64,000 nucleotides of DNA from Mesorhizobium sp. B2-1-8 (GTDB lineage: Bacteria; Pseudomonadota; Alphaproteobacteria; Rhizobiales; Rhizobiaceae): contig NZ_CP083952.1 of assembly GCF_006442545.2 (NCBI RefSeq), forward strand, positions 1,977,501-2,041,500, in the 5' to 3' direction. A program made the translations under genes and the position numbers. The notes beneath the pieces are model-generated. The model had not been told where the DNA came from. It worked only from the letters and a program-made list of their open reading frames with translations, and did no database searches. This document shows, piece by piece, positions 43,839 through 54,389 of this stretch; within the stretch, counting starts at the first letter, position 1, and each line of letters starts with the position of its first letter.

Positions 43839-45035
43839 ATGGACTCCTATCGCAACAGCGATCCGCGGCCGCCGATCATGCAGGGCTCGCCGTCCGCCAT
43901 GGTGCCGCCCAGGCTCGATTGGGACCGGCCACCGTGGAACCGATGGGCTTTCCAGCATATCAGGGAAATTCTGCCGACCGCCGAAGTCTGGCGTGGCGCT
44001 GGTCACCGCCACCGCATCGAACGCGCCGAAGTCGATCTCGACGGGCTGGCGGTAGAAGACAGCGAGGGCAGGCCTTCGACACTCGCCGGCTTGCTCGACG
44101 AGACCTATACGGACGGCTTCCTGGTGCTCAAGGACGGCAGGATAGCCTATGAGCGCTATTTCAATGGCATGGACGAGCGCACGCTGCATCTGTCGCAGTC
44201 GATGGCGAAGTCCGTCACCGGCACGGTGTTCGGCATATTGGCCGGGCGCGGCCTGATCGATCCGGCCAGGCCGGTCACCGATTATTTGCCGGAACTCGGC
44301 GCCACCGGCTGGGCCGGCGCCAGCGTCCAGCATGTGCTTGATATGACCACCGGCGTGCGGTTCTCCGAGGAATACACCGACCGCTATTCCGACATCGGCC
44401 AAGTCGATGTCGCCACCGGCTGGAAGCCGGTGCCGCCGGGCAGCGATCCGGATTTCCGCTGGCCCTCGCACATGTTCGAGCTGATCCTGGGCTTGAAAGA
44501 GACCGTGCGCCCGCACGGCGCTCGGTTTGAATATCGCTCGATCGAGACGGACGTGCTCGCCTTCATCATGGAACGGGTGACCGGCAAGCGGCTGGCGCAG
44601 CTGGTTTCCGAGGAGCTCTGGCAAAAGCTCGGCGCGGATGAAAGCGCCTGCTTCACCGTGGACAGCGCTGGCTGTGCGCTGGCCGATGGCGGCTTCAACG
44701 CGACGCTGCGCGACTACGCCCGCTTTGGCCAGCTGATCCTCGACGATGGCGGTGGCATCGTGCCGGCCGACTGGATCGAGGCGACGCGCACTGGCAAGCA
44801 TGGTCCGGATTTCTCCGCCAGCCTGCCCGATGGCAGCTATCGCAACCAGTTCTGGATCGAGAATTCCAGTTCGCGGGCACTGATGTGCCGTGGCGTGTTC
44901 GGACAGTTGATCCACATCGACTGGAACACAGGAATGGTGGTGGTGAAGCTGTCGACCTACCCGGATTTCAGCAACATGGCCTATTCCGTGGCAACGCTGA
45001 AGGCCGTGCACGCCATCGCCGCGGCGCTCGCCTAA
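43839..45035 (+). CDS. Serine hydrolase of the class C beta-lactamase fold (copy 1)
   Basis: This 398-residue protein has the nucleophile motif SxxK as SMAK (in HLSQSMAKSVTGTVFGILAGRGLID) and the paired Tyr in FEYRSIETDVLAFIMERVTGKRLAQLV. No obvious signal peptide is seen, so it may act in the cytoplasm as an esterase or amidase rather than as a lactamase. It resembles the next gene in tandem. The role is unknown; it lies right after the pot terminator, so a link to polyamine or acyl-amine metabolism is only a guess. Confidence 0.85.
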   Translation: MDSYRNSDPRPPIMQGSPSAMVPPRLDWDRPPWNRWAFQHIREILPTAEVWRGAGHRHRIERAEVDLDGLAVEDSEGRPSTLAGLLDETYTDGFLVLKDGRIAYERYFNGMDERTLHLSQSMAKSVTGTVFGILAGRGLIDPARPVTDYLPELGATGWAGASVQHVLDMTTGVRFSEEYTDRYSDIGQVDVATGWKPVPPGSDPDFRWPSHMFELILGLKETVRPHGARFEYRSIETDVLAFIMERVTGKRLAQLVSEELWQKLGADESACFTVDSAGCALADGGFNATLRDYARFGQLILDDGGGIVPADWIEATRTGKHGPDFSASLPDGSYRNQFWIENSSSRALMCRGVFGQLIHIDWNTGMVVVKLSTYPDFSNMAYSVATLKAVHAIAAALA

Positions 45036-45068
45036 ACCTCAAGAAGAAAAAGACTGGAAGGAAACGCC

Positions 45069-46247
45069 ATGACCGGCAAGACCGCGTTCGAGACACGATA
45101 CGGATTCCGCCGTAACGAGGTGCTGCTCGGCAACTGGCGCGTGGGTCCGTTCAACCGGTGGTCGTTCCAGAATCTCGGCGAACTGGTGCCAACCGCCCGC
45201 GTGACGGCGCCGGCCGGTGTCGAGGCGCCGATGCGAGACCTCAGTGGCTTGCTCGGCGAGAAGGTCACGGTCGCGAGCGCACCGGAGACGGTGGCTGAAT
45301 TCCTCCTGCGCTCCAGCACCGACGCGCTGACGGTGATGAAGGGCGGCAAGATCGTTGGCGACTGGTTCGCGCCGCATATGGATTTCGGCGCGCGCCACAT
45401 CATCTTCTCGATCAGCAAGTCGGTGACCGCGATCATCGCCGGCATACTGGAAGGCGAGGGGGTGTTCGACCCTGAAGCGCCGGTGACGCATTACATTCCG
45501 GAAGCTGTGCGCTCGGCCTATGGCGATGCAAGCGTTCGGCATGTGCTCGACATGAGCGTCAGCCTCGATTTCGAGGAGGCCTATCTCGATCCGGAAAGCG
45601 CCTTCGCCCGCTATCGCCGCGCGACGCTGTGGAATCCCGGCGGCGGCACCGAAAGCCTGCGTGAATACATCCTGACCCTGCAGCGGCTTGCCGAGCCGCA
45701 TGGCCAGACCTTCCGCTACCGCTCGCCCAATTCCGACCTGCTCGGCCTTCTCTTGGAACGCGCGTCAGGGCAGCGCTTCTGCGATTTGATGCGCAAAAAA
45801 CTGTGGCTGCCGCTTGGCGCCGTCAGCGAGGCCTCCATCGGTGTCGACATGGAAGGCACGGCACGCACCGCCGGCGGCATTTCGGTGACGCCACGTGACC
45901 TGGCGCGCATCGGCGAGATGATGCGGCAGGGCGGCACAGCCAATGGCCGCCGCATCGTGCCCGAGGCCTGGGTACGCGACACCACCAGCACCGGTGGCAG
46001 CTCGGAAGCTTGGCAGCGTGGTGCCATGCTGCCGCTGTTCCCGAAAGGCCGCTACCGCAACAAATGGTATCAGACCGGCTTCGAAAATGGTGCCTATTGC
46101 GGCATCGGCATCCACGGCCAATGGCTTTATGTCGATCCCAGGACCGAAGTGGTGATCGCCAAGATGTCGTCGCAGCCGGAGCCGGTCGACGATCCGCTGG
46201 ACATTGAGATCGTCGCGTTCTTCGAGGCGCTGAGCCTGATGGTCTAA
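45069..46247 (+). CDS. Serine hydrolase of the class C beta-lactamase fold (copy 2)
   Basis: This 392-residue paralogue lies 33 bases after copy 1. Its nucleophile is in SISK (IFSISKSVTAIIAGILEGEGVFDPEAPVTHYIPE) and the Tyr motif is RYRSPNSDLLGLLLERASGQRF. A GGKIVGDWF and WSFQNLGELVPTA pattern matches copy 1 (WAFQHIREILPTAEV), so the pair arose by duplication. No signal peptide is visible. Probable co-transcription with copy 1. The substrate is not known. Confidence 0.86.
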   Translation: MTGKTAFETRYGFRRNEVLLGNWRVGPFNRWSFQNLGELVPTARVTAPAGVEAPMRDLSGLLGEKVTVASAPETVAEFLLRSSTDALTVMKGGKIVGDWFAPHMDFGARHIIFSISKSVTAIIAGILEGEGVFDPEAPVTHYIPEAVRSAYGDASVRHVLDMSVSLDFEEAYLDPESAFARYRRATLWNPGGGTESLREYILTLQRLAEPHGQTFRYRSPNSDLLGLLLERASGQRFCDLMRKKLWLPLGAVSEASIGVDMEGTARTAGGISVTPRDLARIGEMMRQGGTANGRRIVPEAWVRDTTSTGGSSEAWQRGAMLPLFPKGRYRNKWYQTGFENGAYCGIGIHGQWLYVDPRTEVVIAKMSSQPEPVDDPLDIEIVAFFEALSLMV

Positions 46248-46375
46248 GGCGCTGCGACGGCCACATTAGAGGCTGCTTTCCTGTGGACCCGCCGCGCTGA
46301 TGGATGCGCGGGTGGTTGGCGGACTGAACGTGTGCGCTTATGGTCGCCGCTCTTTTCGACGAGAGTGGGAATGAC

Positions 46376-48700
46376 ATGGCATCCGACATCAAGCGCATCG
46401 CAGCCATCATCGCGGCCGAAATCAAGGCGCGGCCCGAACAGGCGGCCGCGGCGATCGGACTGCTCGATGAAGGGGCGACAGTGCCGTTCGTGGCACGCTA
46501 CCGCAAGGAGGTGACCGGCGGGCTGGACGACACGCAGTTGCGCGACCTTGCCGAGCGTCTTGTCTATCTGCGCGAGCTCGACGCCCGCCGCGACACCATC
46601 CTGGGCTCGATCCGTGAGCAGGGCAAGCTGACCGAAGAGCTTGAAACCAAGATCGCGGCGGCGGCCACCAAGGCGGAGCTCGAAGACATATACCTGCCGT
46701 ACAAGCCGAAGCGCCGCACCAAGGCCGAGATCGCCAGGGAGCGCGGGCTGGGGCCGCTGGCCGAAGCCATTCTCAACAATCGTTCGCTGGTGCCGGCGGA
46801 AGTTGCGCTCGCCTATGTCACCGAAGAGGTGGCCGACACCAAGGCCGCGCTCGAAGGCGCGCGCGATATCCTGTCGGAGCAGTTCGCCGAAAATGCCGAT
46901 CTGGTCGGCAAGCTGCGCAGCTACATGAAGGAGCGCGCCTTCCTGCGCGCCAGGGTGGTCGACGGCAAGCAGGAGGCCGGCGCGAAATTCTCGGACTATT
47001 TCGATCATGTCGAGCGTTGGTCCAGTGCGCCAAGCCACCGCGCGCTGGCCATGCTGCGCGGCCGCAACGAGGAGGTGCTGTCGCTCGATATCGAGGTCGA
47101 CGCGGATGACACCTCGCCGGTGAAGCCGGTCGAGCGGATGATCGCCAATGCCTATGCCATCGGCGGCAGCCTGCCGGGCGATCGCTGGCTGATGGAGGTC
47201 GCCGGCTGGACCTGGCGGATAAAACTGTCGCTGCACCTGACGCTCGATCTGATGCGCGACCTGCGCGAGCGGGCCGAGGAAGAGGCGATCCATGTCTTCG
47301 CCCGCAACCTGAAGGATTTGCTGCTCGCGGCTCCCGCCGGCTCGCGGCCGACGATGGGGCTCGATCCAGGCATCCGCACCGGCGTCAAGGTCGCGGTGGT
47401 CGACGGCACCGGCAAGCTGGTGGCAACGACGACGGTCTATCCGTTTCCGCCGCGCAACGATGTGCGCGGCACGCAGGCCGAGCTTGCCGCGCTGATCCGC
47501 AAGCACAAGGTCGAGCTGATCTCGATCGGCAACGGCACCGGCAGCCGCGAAACGGAGAAGCTGGTGGCCGACATGCTGTCGGACATGCCCGCGGGGGCAG
47601 GCCCGAAGCCGCTCAAGGTGATCGTCAGCGAGGCGGGTGCCTCGGTCTATTCGGCGTCGGCGACGGCGGCGGCCGAGTTTCCCGGCCTCGACGTGTCGCT
47701 GCGCGGCGCGGTGTCGATCGCGCGGCGGCTGCAGGATCCGCTGGCCGAACTGGTCAAGATCGAGCCGAAGTCGATCGGTGTCGGCCAGTACCAGCACGAT
47801 GTCGACCAGTACCGGCTCGGCCGCTCGCTGGAGGCTGTCGTCGAGGACGCCGTCAACGCGGTCGGCGTCGATCTCAACACCGCCTCGGCGCCCTTGCTGG
47901 CGCGCGTTTCGGGCCTCGGCGCGTCGCTCGCCGAAGCCATCGTCGCGCATCGCGATGCGACCGGCCCGTTCGCCAGCCGCAAGGATCTGCTGAAGGTGGC
48001 ACGGCTTGGGCCGCGTGCGTTCGAACAGTCCGCCGGATTCCTGCGCATTGCCAATGGCAGCGAGCCGCTCGATGCCTCGTCGGTGCATCCGGAAGCCTAT
48101 GGCGTGGCCAAGAAGATCGTCGCCGCATGCGGCCGCGATGTCCGCGCGCTGATGGGCGACAGTGCCGCGCTGAAGGCGCTCGACCCGCGCGTCTTCGTCG
48201 ACGAGCGTTTCGGCCTGCCGACGGTGCGCGACATTCTTGCCGAGCTGGAAAAGCCAGGCCGCGACCCGCGCCCCGGCTTCAAGACGGCGACTTTCGCCGA
48301 CGGCATCGACGACATCAAGGATCTGAAGCCCGGCATGCTGCTGGAAGGTACAGTCACCAACGTCGCGGCGTTTGGCGCGTTCGTCGATATCGGCGTGCAC
48401 CAGGACGGGCTGGTGCATGTCTCGCAACTGGCCGACCGTTTCATCAAGGACGCGCATGAGGTGGTCAAGGCTGGCGACGTGGTGAAGGTGCGCATCGTCG
48501 ATGTCGACATCAAGCGCCAGCGCATCGCACTCTCCATGCGCAAGGATGGCGGCGAGGGCGGCGCGCCGAGGAGCGGACCGCGCGACAATGGCGGCGGCAG
48601 GCCGGCGCCACGCTCGCCGGCGCCGCAGCGCCAGCCGGAACGTCCAGCACAGCAAGGTGCGTTCGGCGCGGCGCTGGCGGACGCGCTGAAGCGGAAGTAG
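46376..48700 (+). CDS. tex: RNA-binding transcriptional accessory protein Tex
   Basis: Tex is a cytoplasmic nucleic-acid-binding protein of 774 residues that acts in transcription and RNA turnover. It has the N-terminal helical region ([39 protein letters not shown]), a YqgF-like domain near residues 320-445 ([23 protein letters not shown]), HhH motifs around 480-560 and an S1 domain at about 652-722 ([31 protein letters not shown]). A Gly/Pro/Arg-rich tail ends it. ATG 46376 follows GGGA. It converges on lysR with no gap. Confidence 0.96.
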   Translation: MASDIKRIAAIIAAEIKARPEQAAAAIGLLDEGATVPFVARYRKEVTGGLDDTQLRDLAERLVYLRELDARRDTILGSIREQGKLTEELETKIAAAATKAELEDIYLPYKPKRRTKAEIARERGLGPLAEAILNNRSLVPAEVALAYVTEEVADTKAALEGARDILSEQFAENADLVGKLRSYMKERAFLRARVVDGKQEAGAKFSDYFDHVERWSSAPSHRALAMLRGRNEEVLSLDIEVDADDTSPVKPVERMIANAYAIGGSLPGDRWLMEVAGWTWRIKLSLHLTLDLMRDLRERAEEEAIHVFARNLKDLLLAAPAGSRPTMGLDPGIRTGVKVAVVDGTGKLVATTTVYPFPPRNDVRGTQAELAALIRKHKVELISIGNGTGSRETEKLVADMLSDMPAGAGPKPLKVIVSEAGASVYSASATAAAEFPGLDVSLRGAVSIARRLQDPLAELVKIEPKSIGVGQYQHDVDQYRLGRSLEAVVEDAVNAVGVDLNTASAPLLARVSGLGASLAEAIVAHRDATGPFASRKDLLKVARLGPRAFEQSAGFLRIANGSEPLDASSVHPEAYGVAKKIVAACGRDVRALMGDSAALKALDPRVFVDERFGLPTVRDILAELEKPGRDPRPGFKTATFADGIDDIKDLKPGMLLEGTVTNVAAFGAFVDIGVHQDGLVHVSQLADRFIKDAHEVVKAGDVVKVRIVDVDIKRQRIALSMRKDGGEGGAPRSGPRDNGGGRPAPRSPAPQRQPERPAQQGAFGAALADALKRK

Positions 48701-49612
48701 CTACCACGCCAGAACAGCCGGTTCCTTGTCGAGTTGGCCCAGCAGCCAGTCTCGAAAGCTGGCAGCCGGTGGATAACCGCGCTTGTCGTGGGGGACGACG
48801 AGGTAATAGGCGCTGCGGCTTTGCATCGGCTGGCCGGGCGCCGGCACAAGCTGGCCGCGCTGCAATTCGCCGTCGATGAGAAGCAGCGGCAGGAGCGCCA
48901 CGCCAAGTCCCGCCATGCAGGCCTGGGCGGCGGTGCCGAACTGCTCGAACTGCATGCCGGGTCCGGTCGGCGCGTTCAGCCCCTGATTTTCGAACCATTC
49001 CGTCCATGCGCCGGGGCGGGTCGTCATGTGCAGCAGCGGCAAACGACCGATGTCGGCCGGCGTGGCGATGGCGCGGCCGGCGAGGAATTCCGGCGACACC
49101 ACCGGCGCCACGGTTTCGCGTACCAGAAGCGTCGAGTGGGCTTCCGGCCAGTCCGGCAAGCCGTAGTGGATGGCCGCATCCAGCCTCTCCCTGGCGAAGT
49201 CGAAGCGGCCGACGCGGGTTACGAAGTTGATGGTGATGTCGGGATTGCTTTCGACGAAATTGGGGATCATCGGCATCAGCCAGCGCGTGCCGAAGGTCGG
49301 CAAAATGGCCAGGTTCAGGATACCGCTATGTCGATTGCTCATCAATCCGAGCGCTGCGTCGCGCAATTGGCCAAGTGCCGAGCGTACCGCGTCGGCATAG
49401 ATTTCGCCTGCCGTCGACAGGCGGACGTTGCGGCTGTCGCGCTCGAACAATCGGCGGCCGAACTGATCCTCCAATAGCCTGATCTGCCGGCTGACAGCGC
49501 CCTGGGTCAAGTCAAGCTCCTGCGCGGCGGCGGTGAAGGACCCAAGCCGGGCCACCGCCTCGAAGGCAGCGAGGGCGCTGATGTTGGGCAAAAGGCGGCG
49601 CTGAACACTCAT
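48701..49612 (-). CDS. LysR-family regulator (GcvA-like), probably of gcdH
   Basis: This 303-residue LysR regulator has the N-terminal winged HTH (LPNISALAAFEAVARLGSFTAAAQELDLTQGAVSRQIRLLEDQFGRRLFERDSR) and a substrate-binding effector domain. It is divergent from glutaryl-CoA dehydrogenase with only 99 bases between, the classical arrangement for a LysR controlling its neighbour. The effector is likely glutarate or a lysine intermediate, by family analogy only. Confidence 0.92.
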   Translation of the reverse strand: MSVQRRLLPNISALAAFEAVARLGSFTAAAQELDLTQGAVSRQIRLLEDQFGRRLFERDSRNVRLSTAGEIYADAVRSALGQLRDAALGLMSNRHSGILNLAILPTFGTRWLMPMIPNFVESNPDITINFVTRVGRFDFARERLDAAIHYGLPDWPEAHSTLLVRETVAPVVSPEFLAGRAIATPADIGRLPLLHMTTRPGAWTEWFENQGLNAPTGPGMQFEQFGTAAQACMAGLGVALLPLLLIDGELQRGQLVPAPGQPMQSRSAYYLVVPHDKRGYPPAASFRDWLLGQLDKEPAVLAW

Positions 49613-49711
49613 GATCCATTCCTAACGCTCATTGATCCGTGAAGCAATTTCGTTTGATTTTTTCAGGCCACGGGCCGATAAGCCGGGCTTCACCCTTGTG
49701 AGGATCAAGCC
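49613..49711. promoter_or_regulatory. Divergent promoter region of the lysR gene and gcdH
   Basis: These 99 bases hold both start regions. Two copies of the ATTGATCC-like element (one reading TGATCC at the LysR start, another near 49632-49639) occur close together, as in LysR binding sites, but no full T-N11-A palindrome stands out by eye. Confidence 0.4.
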
Positions 49712-50908
49712 ATGGCCGCCGACAAGAATGCATTCGTCTGGGAAGACCCGTTCCTGATCGAGGACCAGCTTTCGGAAGATGAGCGCATGGTGCGCGACGG
49801 CGCGGCGGCCTTTGCCGCCGACAAGCTCGCGCCGCGCATCGAGGAGGCCTATCTCAACGAGACTTTCGACACTGCGATCTTCCGCGAGATGGGCGAGGCC
49901 GGCCTGCTCGGCATCAACATTCCGGAGGAGTTCGGTGGCCTCGGCGCCAACTATGTCACCTACGGGCTGGTGGCGCGGGAAGTCGAACGCGTCGATTCCG
50001 GCTATCGCTCGATGATGTCGGTGCAGTCATCGCTGGTGATGTATCCGATCCATGCCTATGGCTCGGATGAGCAGCGCAAGAAGTACCTGCCGAAGCTCGC
50101 CAGCGGCGAATGGATCGGCTGTTTCGGTCTGACCGAGCCGGATGCCGGCTCCGACCCCGGCGGCATGAAGACGCGCGCGGAAAAGACCGCCAGCGGCTAC
50201 AAGCTGACCGGCTCCAAGATGTGGATTTCCAACGCCCCGGTCGCCGACGTATTCGTCGTCTGGGCGAAGTTGAAGGGCGAGAACGGCAAGGACGAGATCC
50301 GCGGTTTCGTGCTGGAGAAAGGCATGAAGGGGCTGTCGGCGCCGAAGATCGGCGGCAAGCTGTCGCTGCGGGCGTCGATCACCGGTGAAGTGGTGATGGA
50401 AGGCGTCGAAGTCGGCGAGGACGCATTGCTGCCCAACGCCAAGGGCCTCGGTGGACCGTTCGGTTGCCTCAACCGGGCCCGCTACGGCATCTCCTGGGGC
50501 TCGATGGGTGCGGCGGAAGATTGCTGGCATCGCGCTCGGCAGTATGGCCTCGACCGCAAGCAGTTCGGCAAGCCGTTGGCCGGCACCCAGCTTTACCAGA
50601 AGAAGCTCGCCGACATGCAGACGGAGATCGCTTTGGGGCTGCAGGCTTCGTTGCGCGTCGGGCGCCTGCTCGACGAGGGCAAGATGGCGCCGGAAATGAT
50701 CTCGATCGTCAAGCGCAACAATTGCGGCAAAGCGCTCGACATCGCCCGCCAGGCCCGCGACATGCATGGCGGCAACGGCATCCAGATCGGCTACCACGTC
50801 ATGCGCCACGCGCAGAATCTGGAGACCGTCAACACCTATGAGGGCACGCATGACGTGCACGCGCTGATCCTGGGAAGGGCGCAGACGGGGATACAGGCGT
50901 TCTTTTGA
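49712..50908 (+). CDS. gcdH: Glutaryl-CoA dehydrogenase
   Basis: A 398-residue flavoprotein of the acyl-CoA dehydrogenase family that oxidises and decarboxylates glutaryl-CoA to crotonyl-CoA in lysine, hydroxylysine and tryptophan breakdown. It shows the family segments [58 protein letters not shown] and the catalytic base Glu377 in YEGTHDVH. The Arg of the substrate pocket is in [21 protein letters not shown]. It faces a LysR regulator gene. Assignment rests on close similarity to known GCDH sequences. Confidence 0.95.
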   Translation: MAADKNAFVWEDPFLIEDQLSEDERMVRDGAAAFAADKLAPRIEEAYLNETFDTAIFREMGEAGLLGINIPEEFGGLGANYVTYGLVAREVERVDSGYRSMMSVQSSLVMYPIHAYGSDEQRKKYLPKLASGEWIGCFGLTEPDAGSDPGGMKTRAEKTASGYKLTGSKMWISNAPVADVFVVWAKLKGENGKDEIRGFVLEKGMKGLSAPKIGGKLSLRASITGEVVMEGVEVGEDALLPNAKGLGGPFGCLNRARYGISWGSMGAAEDCWHRARQYGLDRKQFGKPLAGTQLYQKKLADMQTEIALGLQASLRVGRLLDEGKMAPEMISIVKRNNCGKALDIARQARDMHGGNGIQIGYHVMRHAQNLETVNTYEGTHDVHALILGRAQTGIQAFF

Positions 50909-51023
50909 GCGACTTTAAGCCGGCAACGGGTTCTTTAATTTAGGTGCACCGCAACATCCGCTTGGAGAATTGCGGCCAGATGTGTCAGGGTTCGGCCAGT
51001 TAAACGCCGATCTCCGGGGCCCC

Positions 51024-54000
51024 ATGGCAATTCTGGCAGCCGTCTACCACCTGACCCACTACAAATACGACCGGCCGGTGGTTCTGGGTCCCCAGGTGAT
51101 CAGGCTTCAGCCTGCACCGCATTCCCGCACCAAGGTGTTGAGCCATTCGCTGAAGGTCGAGCCGGCGAACCACTTCGTCAATCTGCAGCAAGATCCCTAC
51201 GGCAACTTCCTCGCCCGTTTCGTCTTTCCCGAGCCGGTGACGGAGCTGAAGATCGAGGTCGACCTCGTCGCCGACATGACGGTCTACAATCCGTTCGACT
51301 TCTTCGTCGAACCGTCGGCGGAGGCGTTCCCGTTCGATTATCCCGAGGAAATCAGGGATGATCTGGCCATCTACCGGACGCCGGAGCCGGCGGGGCCGCT
51401 TCTCTCGGCTTTCCTGGAATCCGTCGATCGTAGCGCGCCCAACACGGTCAATTTCCTCGTCGACCTCAATGCGCGTCTGCAGCGCGAGATCGCCTATATC
51501 GTGCGCATGGAAACCGGCGTCTTCTCGCCGGAGGAAACGCTGGCGGCGGCCAAGGGCTCCTGCCGGGATTCGAGCTGGCTTCTGGTGCAGATCCTGCGCA
51601 ATCTCGGCATCGCCGCACGCTTCGTCTCGGGCTACCTGATCCAGCTCAAGCCCGACCTTGTCGCGCTGGATGGGCCGGCCGGCACATCGGTCGATTTCAC
51701 CGACCTGCATGCCTGGTGCGAGGTCTATCTTCCCGGTGCCGGCTGGATCGGTTTCGACCCGACCTCCGGCCTGCTCACCGGCGAGAGCCATGTTCCGCTG
51801 GCCGCCACGCCGCATTTCCGCAATGCGGCCCCCATTTCGGGCATGGCGAGCTTTGCCAATGTCGAGTTCGGCTTCGAGATGCGGGTCGACCGCATCGCCG
51901 AGCATCCGCGCATCACCAAGCCGTTCTCGGATGAAAGCTGGCAGGCGCTCGACGCGCTCGGCGACAAGGTCGATGCCGCGCTCGAGGCCGGGGATGTGCG
52001 GCTGACCATGGGCGGCGAGCCGACCTTCGTGTCGATCGACGATTTCGAGGCCGCCGAGTGGAACACCGCCGCCGTCGGCCCGACCAAGCGTGAAAAGGCC
52101 GACGCGCTGATCCGCCGCCTGCGCGAGCGTTTCGCGCCCGGCGGCTTTCTGCACTACGGCCAGGGCAAATGGTATCCCGGTGAAAGCCTGCCGCGCTGGA
52201 CCTTCTCGCTCTTTTGGCGCGCCGACGGCGAGCCGGTGTGGAGCGACCCGTCGCTGATCGCGCGGGAGAAAAGCTCGGCGGATGTCGGGCCGAAACAGGC
52301 CGAAAGCCTGCTGACGGCGATCGCCGGCGAACTGGGCATCGACACATCCATGGTCAGCGAAGCCTATGAGGACCCAGCCGAATGGCTGCTCAAGGAAGGC
52401 AAGCTGCCCGAGAATGTCGACCCGTCCAACTCCAAGCTGGAAGATCCGGAGGAACGCAGCCGCATGGCGAAGGTGTTCGAGCGCGGGCTGACCAAGCCGT
52501 CCGGCTATGTGCTGCCGGTGCAGCGCTGGAACAGCCAGGCGTCAGATCCGCGCTGGCGTTCGGAAAAATGGAAGACGCGGCGCGGCCGGCTGTTCCTGGT
52601 GCCGGGCGATTCCCCGGTCGGCTACCGTCTGCCGCTCGGCACGCTGCCCTATGTGCCGCCGGCGCAGTTCCCCTACATCGTGCCTGTCGATCCGTCGCTG
52701 CCGCGTGGCCCGCTGCCCGTGCGGGAAGCGATCTTGCCGACGGCCGCGCCGGCCGAACTGGAAGGCGCCGACGAAATGGCCCGCCGCCAGCAGGCGGCCT
52801 CGTTCACGGCGGCGACCGGCCAGCAGGAGCGGGTCGAGCAGGAGATCACCGAGATCGGCGGCGCGGTGCGCACGGCGCTTTCGGTCGAACCGCGTGACGG
52901 CAGGCTGTGCGTTTTCATGCCGCCGGTCGAGGCGCTCGAGGATTATCTCGAACTCGTCGCCGCCGCCGAGAACGCGGCAAAGGCGATTGGCCTTCCCGTG
53001 CATATCGAGGGCTACGGCCCTCCGCACGATCCGCGCCTCAACGTCATCCCCGTCGCGCCCGACCCCGGCGTCATCGAGGTCAACATTCACCCCGCCTCGA
53101 ATTGGCAGGATTGCGTGGCGACGACGACGGCGATCTATGACGAGGCGCGGCAGACGCGGCTTGGCGCCGACAAGTTCATGATCGACGGCCGCCACACCGG
53201 TACCGGCGGCGGCAACCATGTCGTGGTCGGCGGCGCCACACCTAATGACAGCCCGTTCCTGCGCCGGCCCGATCTGTTGAAAAGCCTGGTGCTGCAATGG
53301 CAGCGGCGTCCCTCGCTGTCCTATCTGTTCTCCGGTCTGTTCATCGGCCCGACCAGTCAGGCGCCGCGCTTCGACGAGGCGCGGCACGATTCGCTCTATG
53401 AGCTCGAGATCGCCATGGCGCAGGTGCCGCATCCCGACCAGGGGGCCGCACCCTTGCCATGGCTGGTCGACCGCCTGTTCCGCAATCTGTTGACCGATGT
53501 CACCGGCAATACGCACCGCTCGGAAATCTGCATCGACAAGCTGTTTTCCCCGGATGGTCCAACCGGCCGGCTTGGCCTTGTCGAATTCCGTGGATTCGAG
53601 ATGCCACCCAATGCGCGCATGTCTCTCGCGCAGCAATTGCTGGTGCGGGCCATCATCGCAAGCGCCTGGAAGAACCCGCTCGACGGACGCTTCGCGCGCT
53701 GGGGCACCTCGCTGCATGACCGCTTCATGCTGCCGCACTATGTCTGGGCGGACTTTCTCGATGTGCTCGACGACCTCAAGCTCAATGGTTTCGAGTTCCG
53801 GCCCGAATGGTTCGACGCCCAGCTCGAATTCCGCTTTCCCTTCTGCGGCGAAGTCCAGCATGCCGGCATCAAGCTGGAGCTCAGGCAGGCACTGGAACCA
53901 TGGCATGTGATGGGCGAGCAAGGCGCGATCGGCGGCACCGTGCGTTTCGTCGATTCCTCGGTCGAACGGCTGCAGGTCAAGACCGAAGGCCTCAATCCGG

Positions 54001-54383
54001 AGCGCCATGCGATCGTCTGCAACGGCCGCATCGTGCCGATGAGGGCAACCGACAACCGGGAGGTCGCGGTGGCGGGTGTGCGCTTCAAGGCCTGGCAGCC
54101 GGCCTCGGGTCTGCATCCGGCCCTTCCGGTCAACACGCCGCTGGTGTTCGACATCTATGACCGCTGGTCCGGCCGGGCGGTCGGTGGCTGCGTCTACCAT
54201 GTCGCGCATCCCGGTGGGCGCAGCTACGACACCTTCCCGGTCAACGGCAACGAGGCGGAGGCACGGCGGCTCGCCCGCTTCGAACCGCGCGGCCATACCC
54301 CGTCCGGCTATGTGTTGCGCGAAGAACAGCCGGGGGAAGACTTCCCGATGACCCTTGACCTCAGACGTCCACCAAGACTGTGA
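51024..54383 (+). CDS. Transglutaminase-DUF2126 fusion protein
   Basis: A 1119-residue cytoplasmic protein. Residues about 1-290 form a bacterial transglutaminase-like domain with its own N-terminal region ([34 protein letters not shown]). The triad is Cys180 (KGSCRDSSW), His229 (LHAWCEV) and Asp245 (FDPTSG). The rest is DUF2126 (for example [34 protein letters not shown] and [36 protein letters not shown]). DUF2126 was predicted to be a glutamine-synthetase/COOH-NH2 ligase-like domain. It starts a tight three-gene operon with an ATP-grasp/Alpha-E protein and a second transglutaminase. Substrate unknown. ATG 51024 is chosen for the domain start. Confidence 0.9.
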   Translation: MAILAAVYHLTHYKYDRPVVLGPQVIRLQPAPHSRTKVLSHSLKVEPANHFVNLQQDPYGNFLARFVFPEPVTELKIEVDLVADMTVYNPFDFFVEPSAEAFPFDYPEEIRDDLAIYRTPEPAGPLLSAFLESVDRSAPNTVNFLVDLNARLQREIAYIVRMETGVFSPEETLAAAKGSCRDSSWLLVQILRNLGIAARFVSGYLIQLKPDLVALDGPAGTSVDFTDLHAWCEVYLPGAGWIGFDPTSGLLTGESHVPLAATPHFRNAAPISGMASFANVEFGFEMRVDRIAEHPRITKPFSDESWQALDALGDKVDAALEAGDVRLTMGGEPTFVSIDDFEAAEWNTAAVGPTKREKADALIRRLRERFAPGGFLHYGQGKWYPGESLPRWTFSLFWRADGEPVWSDPSLIAREKSSADVGPKQAESLLTAIAGELGIDTSMVSEAYEDPAEWLLKEGKLPENVDPSNSKLEDPEERSRMAKVFERGLTKPSGYVLPVQRWNSQASDPRWRSEKWKTRRGRLFLVPGDSPVGYRLPLGTLPYVPPAQFPYIVPVDPSLPRGPLPVREAILPTAAPAELEGADEMARRQQAASFTAATGQQERVEQEITEIGGAVRTALSVEPRDGRLCVFMPPVEALEDYLELVAAAENAAKAIGLPVHIEGYGPPHDPRLNVIPVAPDPGVIEVNIHPASNWQDCVATTTAIYDEARQTRLGADKFMIDGRHTGTGGGNHVVVGGATPNDSPFLRRPDLLKSLVLQWQRRPSLSYLFSGLFIGPTSQAPRFDEARHDSLYELEIAMAQVPHPDQGAAPLPWLVDRLFRNLLTDVTGNTHRSEICIDKLFSPDGPTGRLGLVEFRGFEMPPNARMSLAQQLLVRAIIASAWKNPLDGRFARWGTSLHDRFMLPHYVWADFLDVLDDLKLNGFEFRPEWFDAQLEFRFPFCGEVQHAGIKLELRQALEPWHVMGEQGAIGGTVRFVDSSVERLQVKTEGLNPERHAIVCNGRIVPMRATDNREVAVAGVRFKAWQPASGLHPALPVNTPLVFDIYDRWSGRAVGGCVYHVAHPGGRSYDTFPVNGNEAEARRLARFEPRGHTPSGYVLREEQPGEDFPMTLDLRRPPRL

Positions 54384-54389
54384 TCTGAC

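Noticed and set aside
46244..48655. Minus-strand frame of 803 codons opposite tex
   Set aside because: Shadow of the clear Tex gene; the composition is Arg/His/Asp-biased without motifs.
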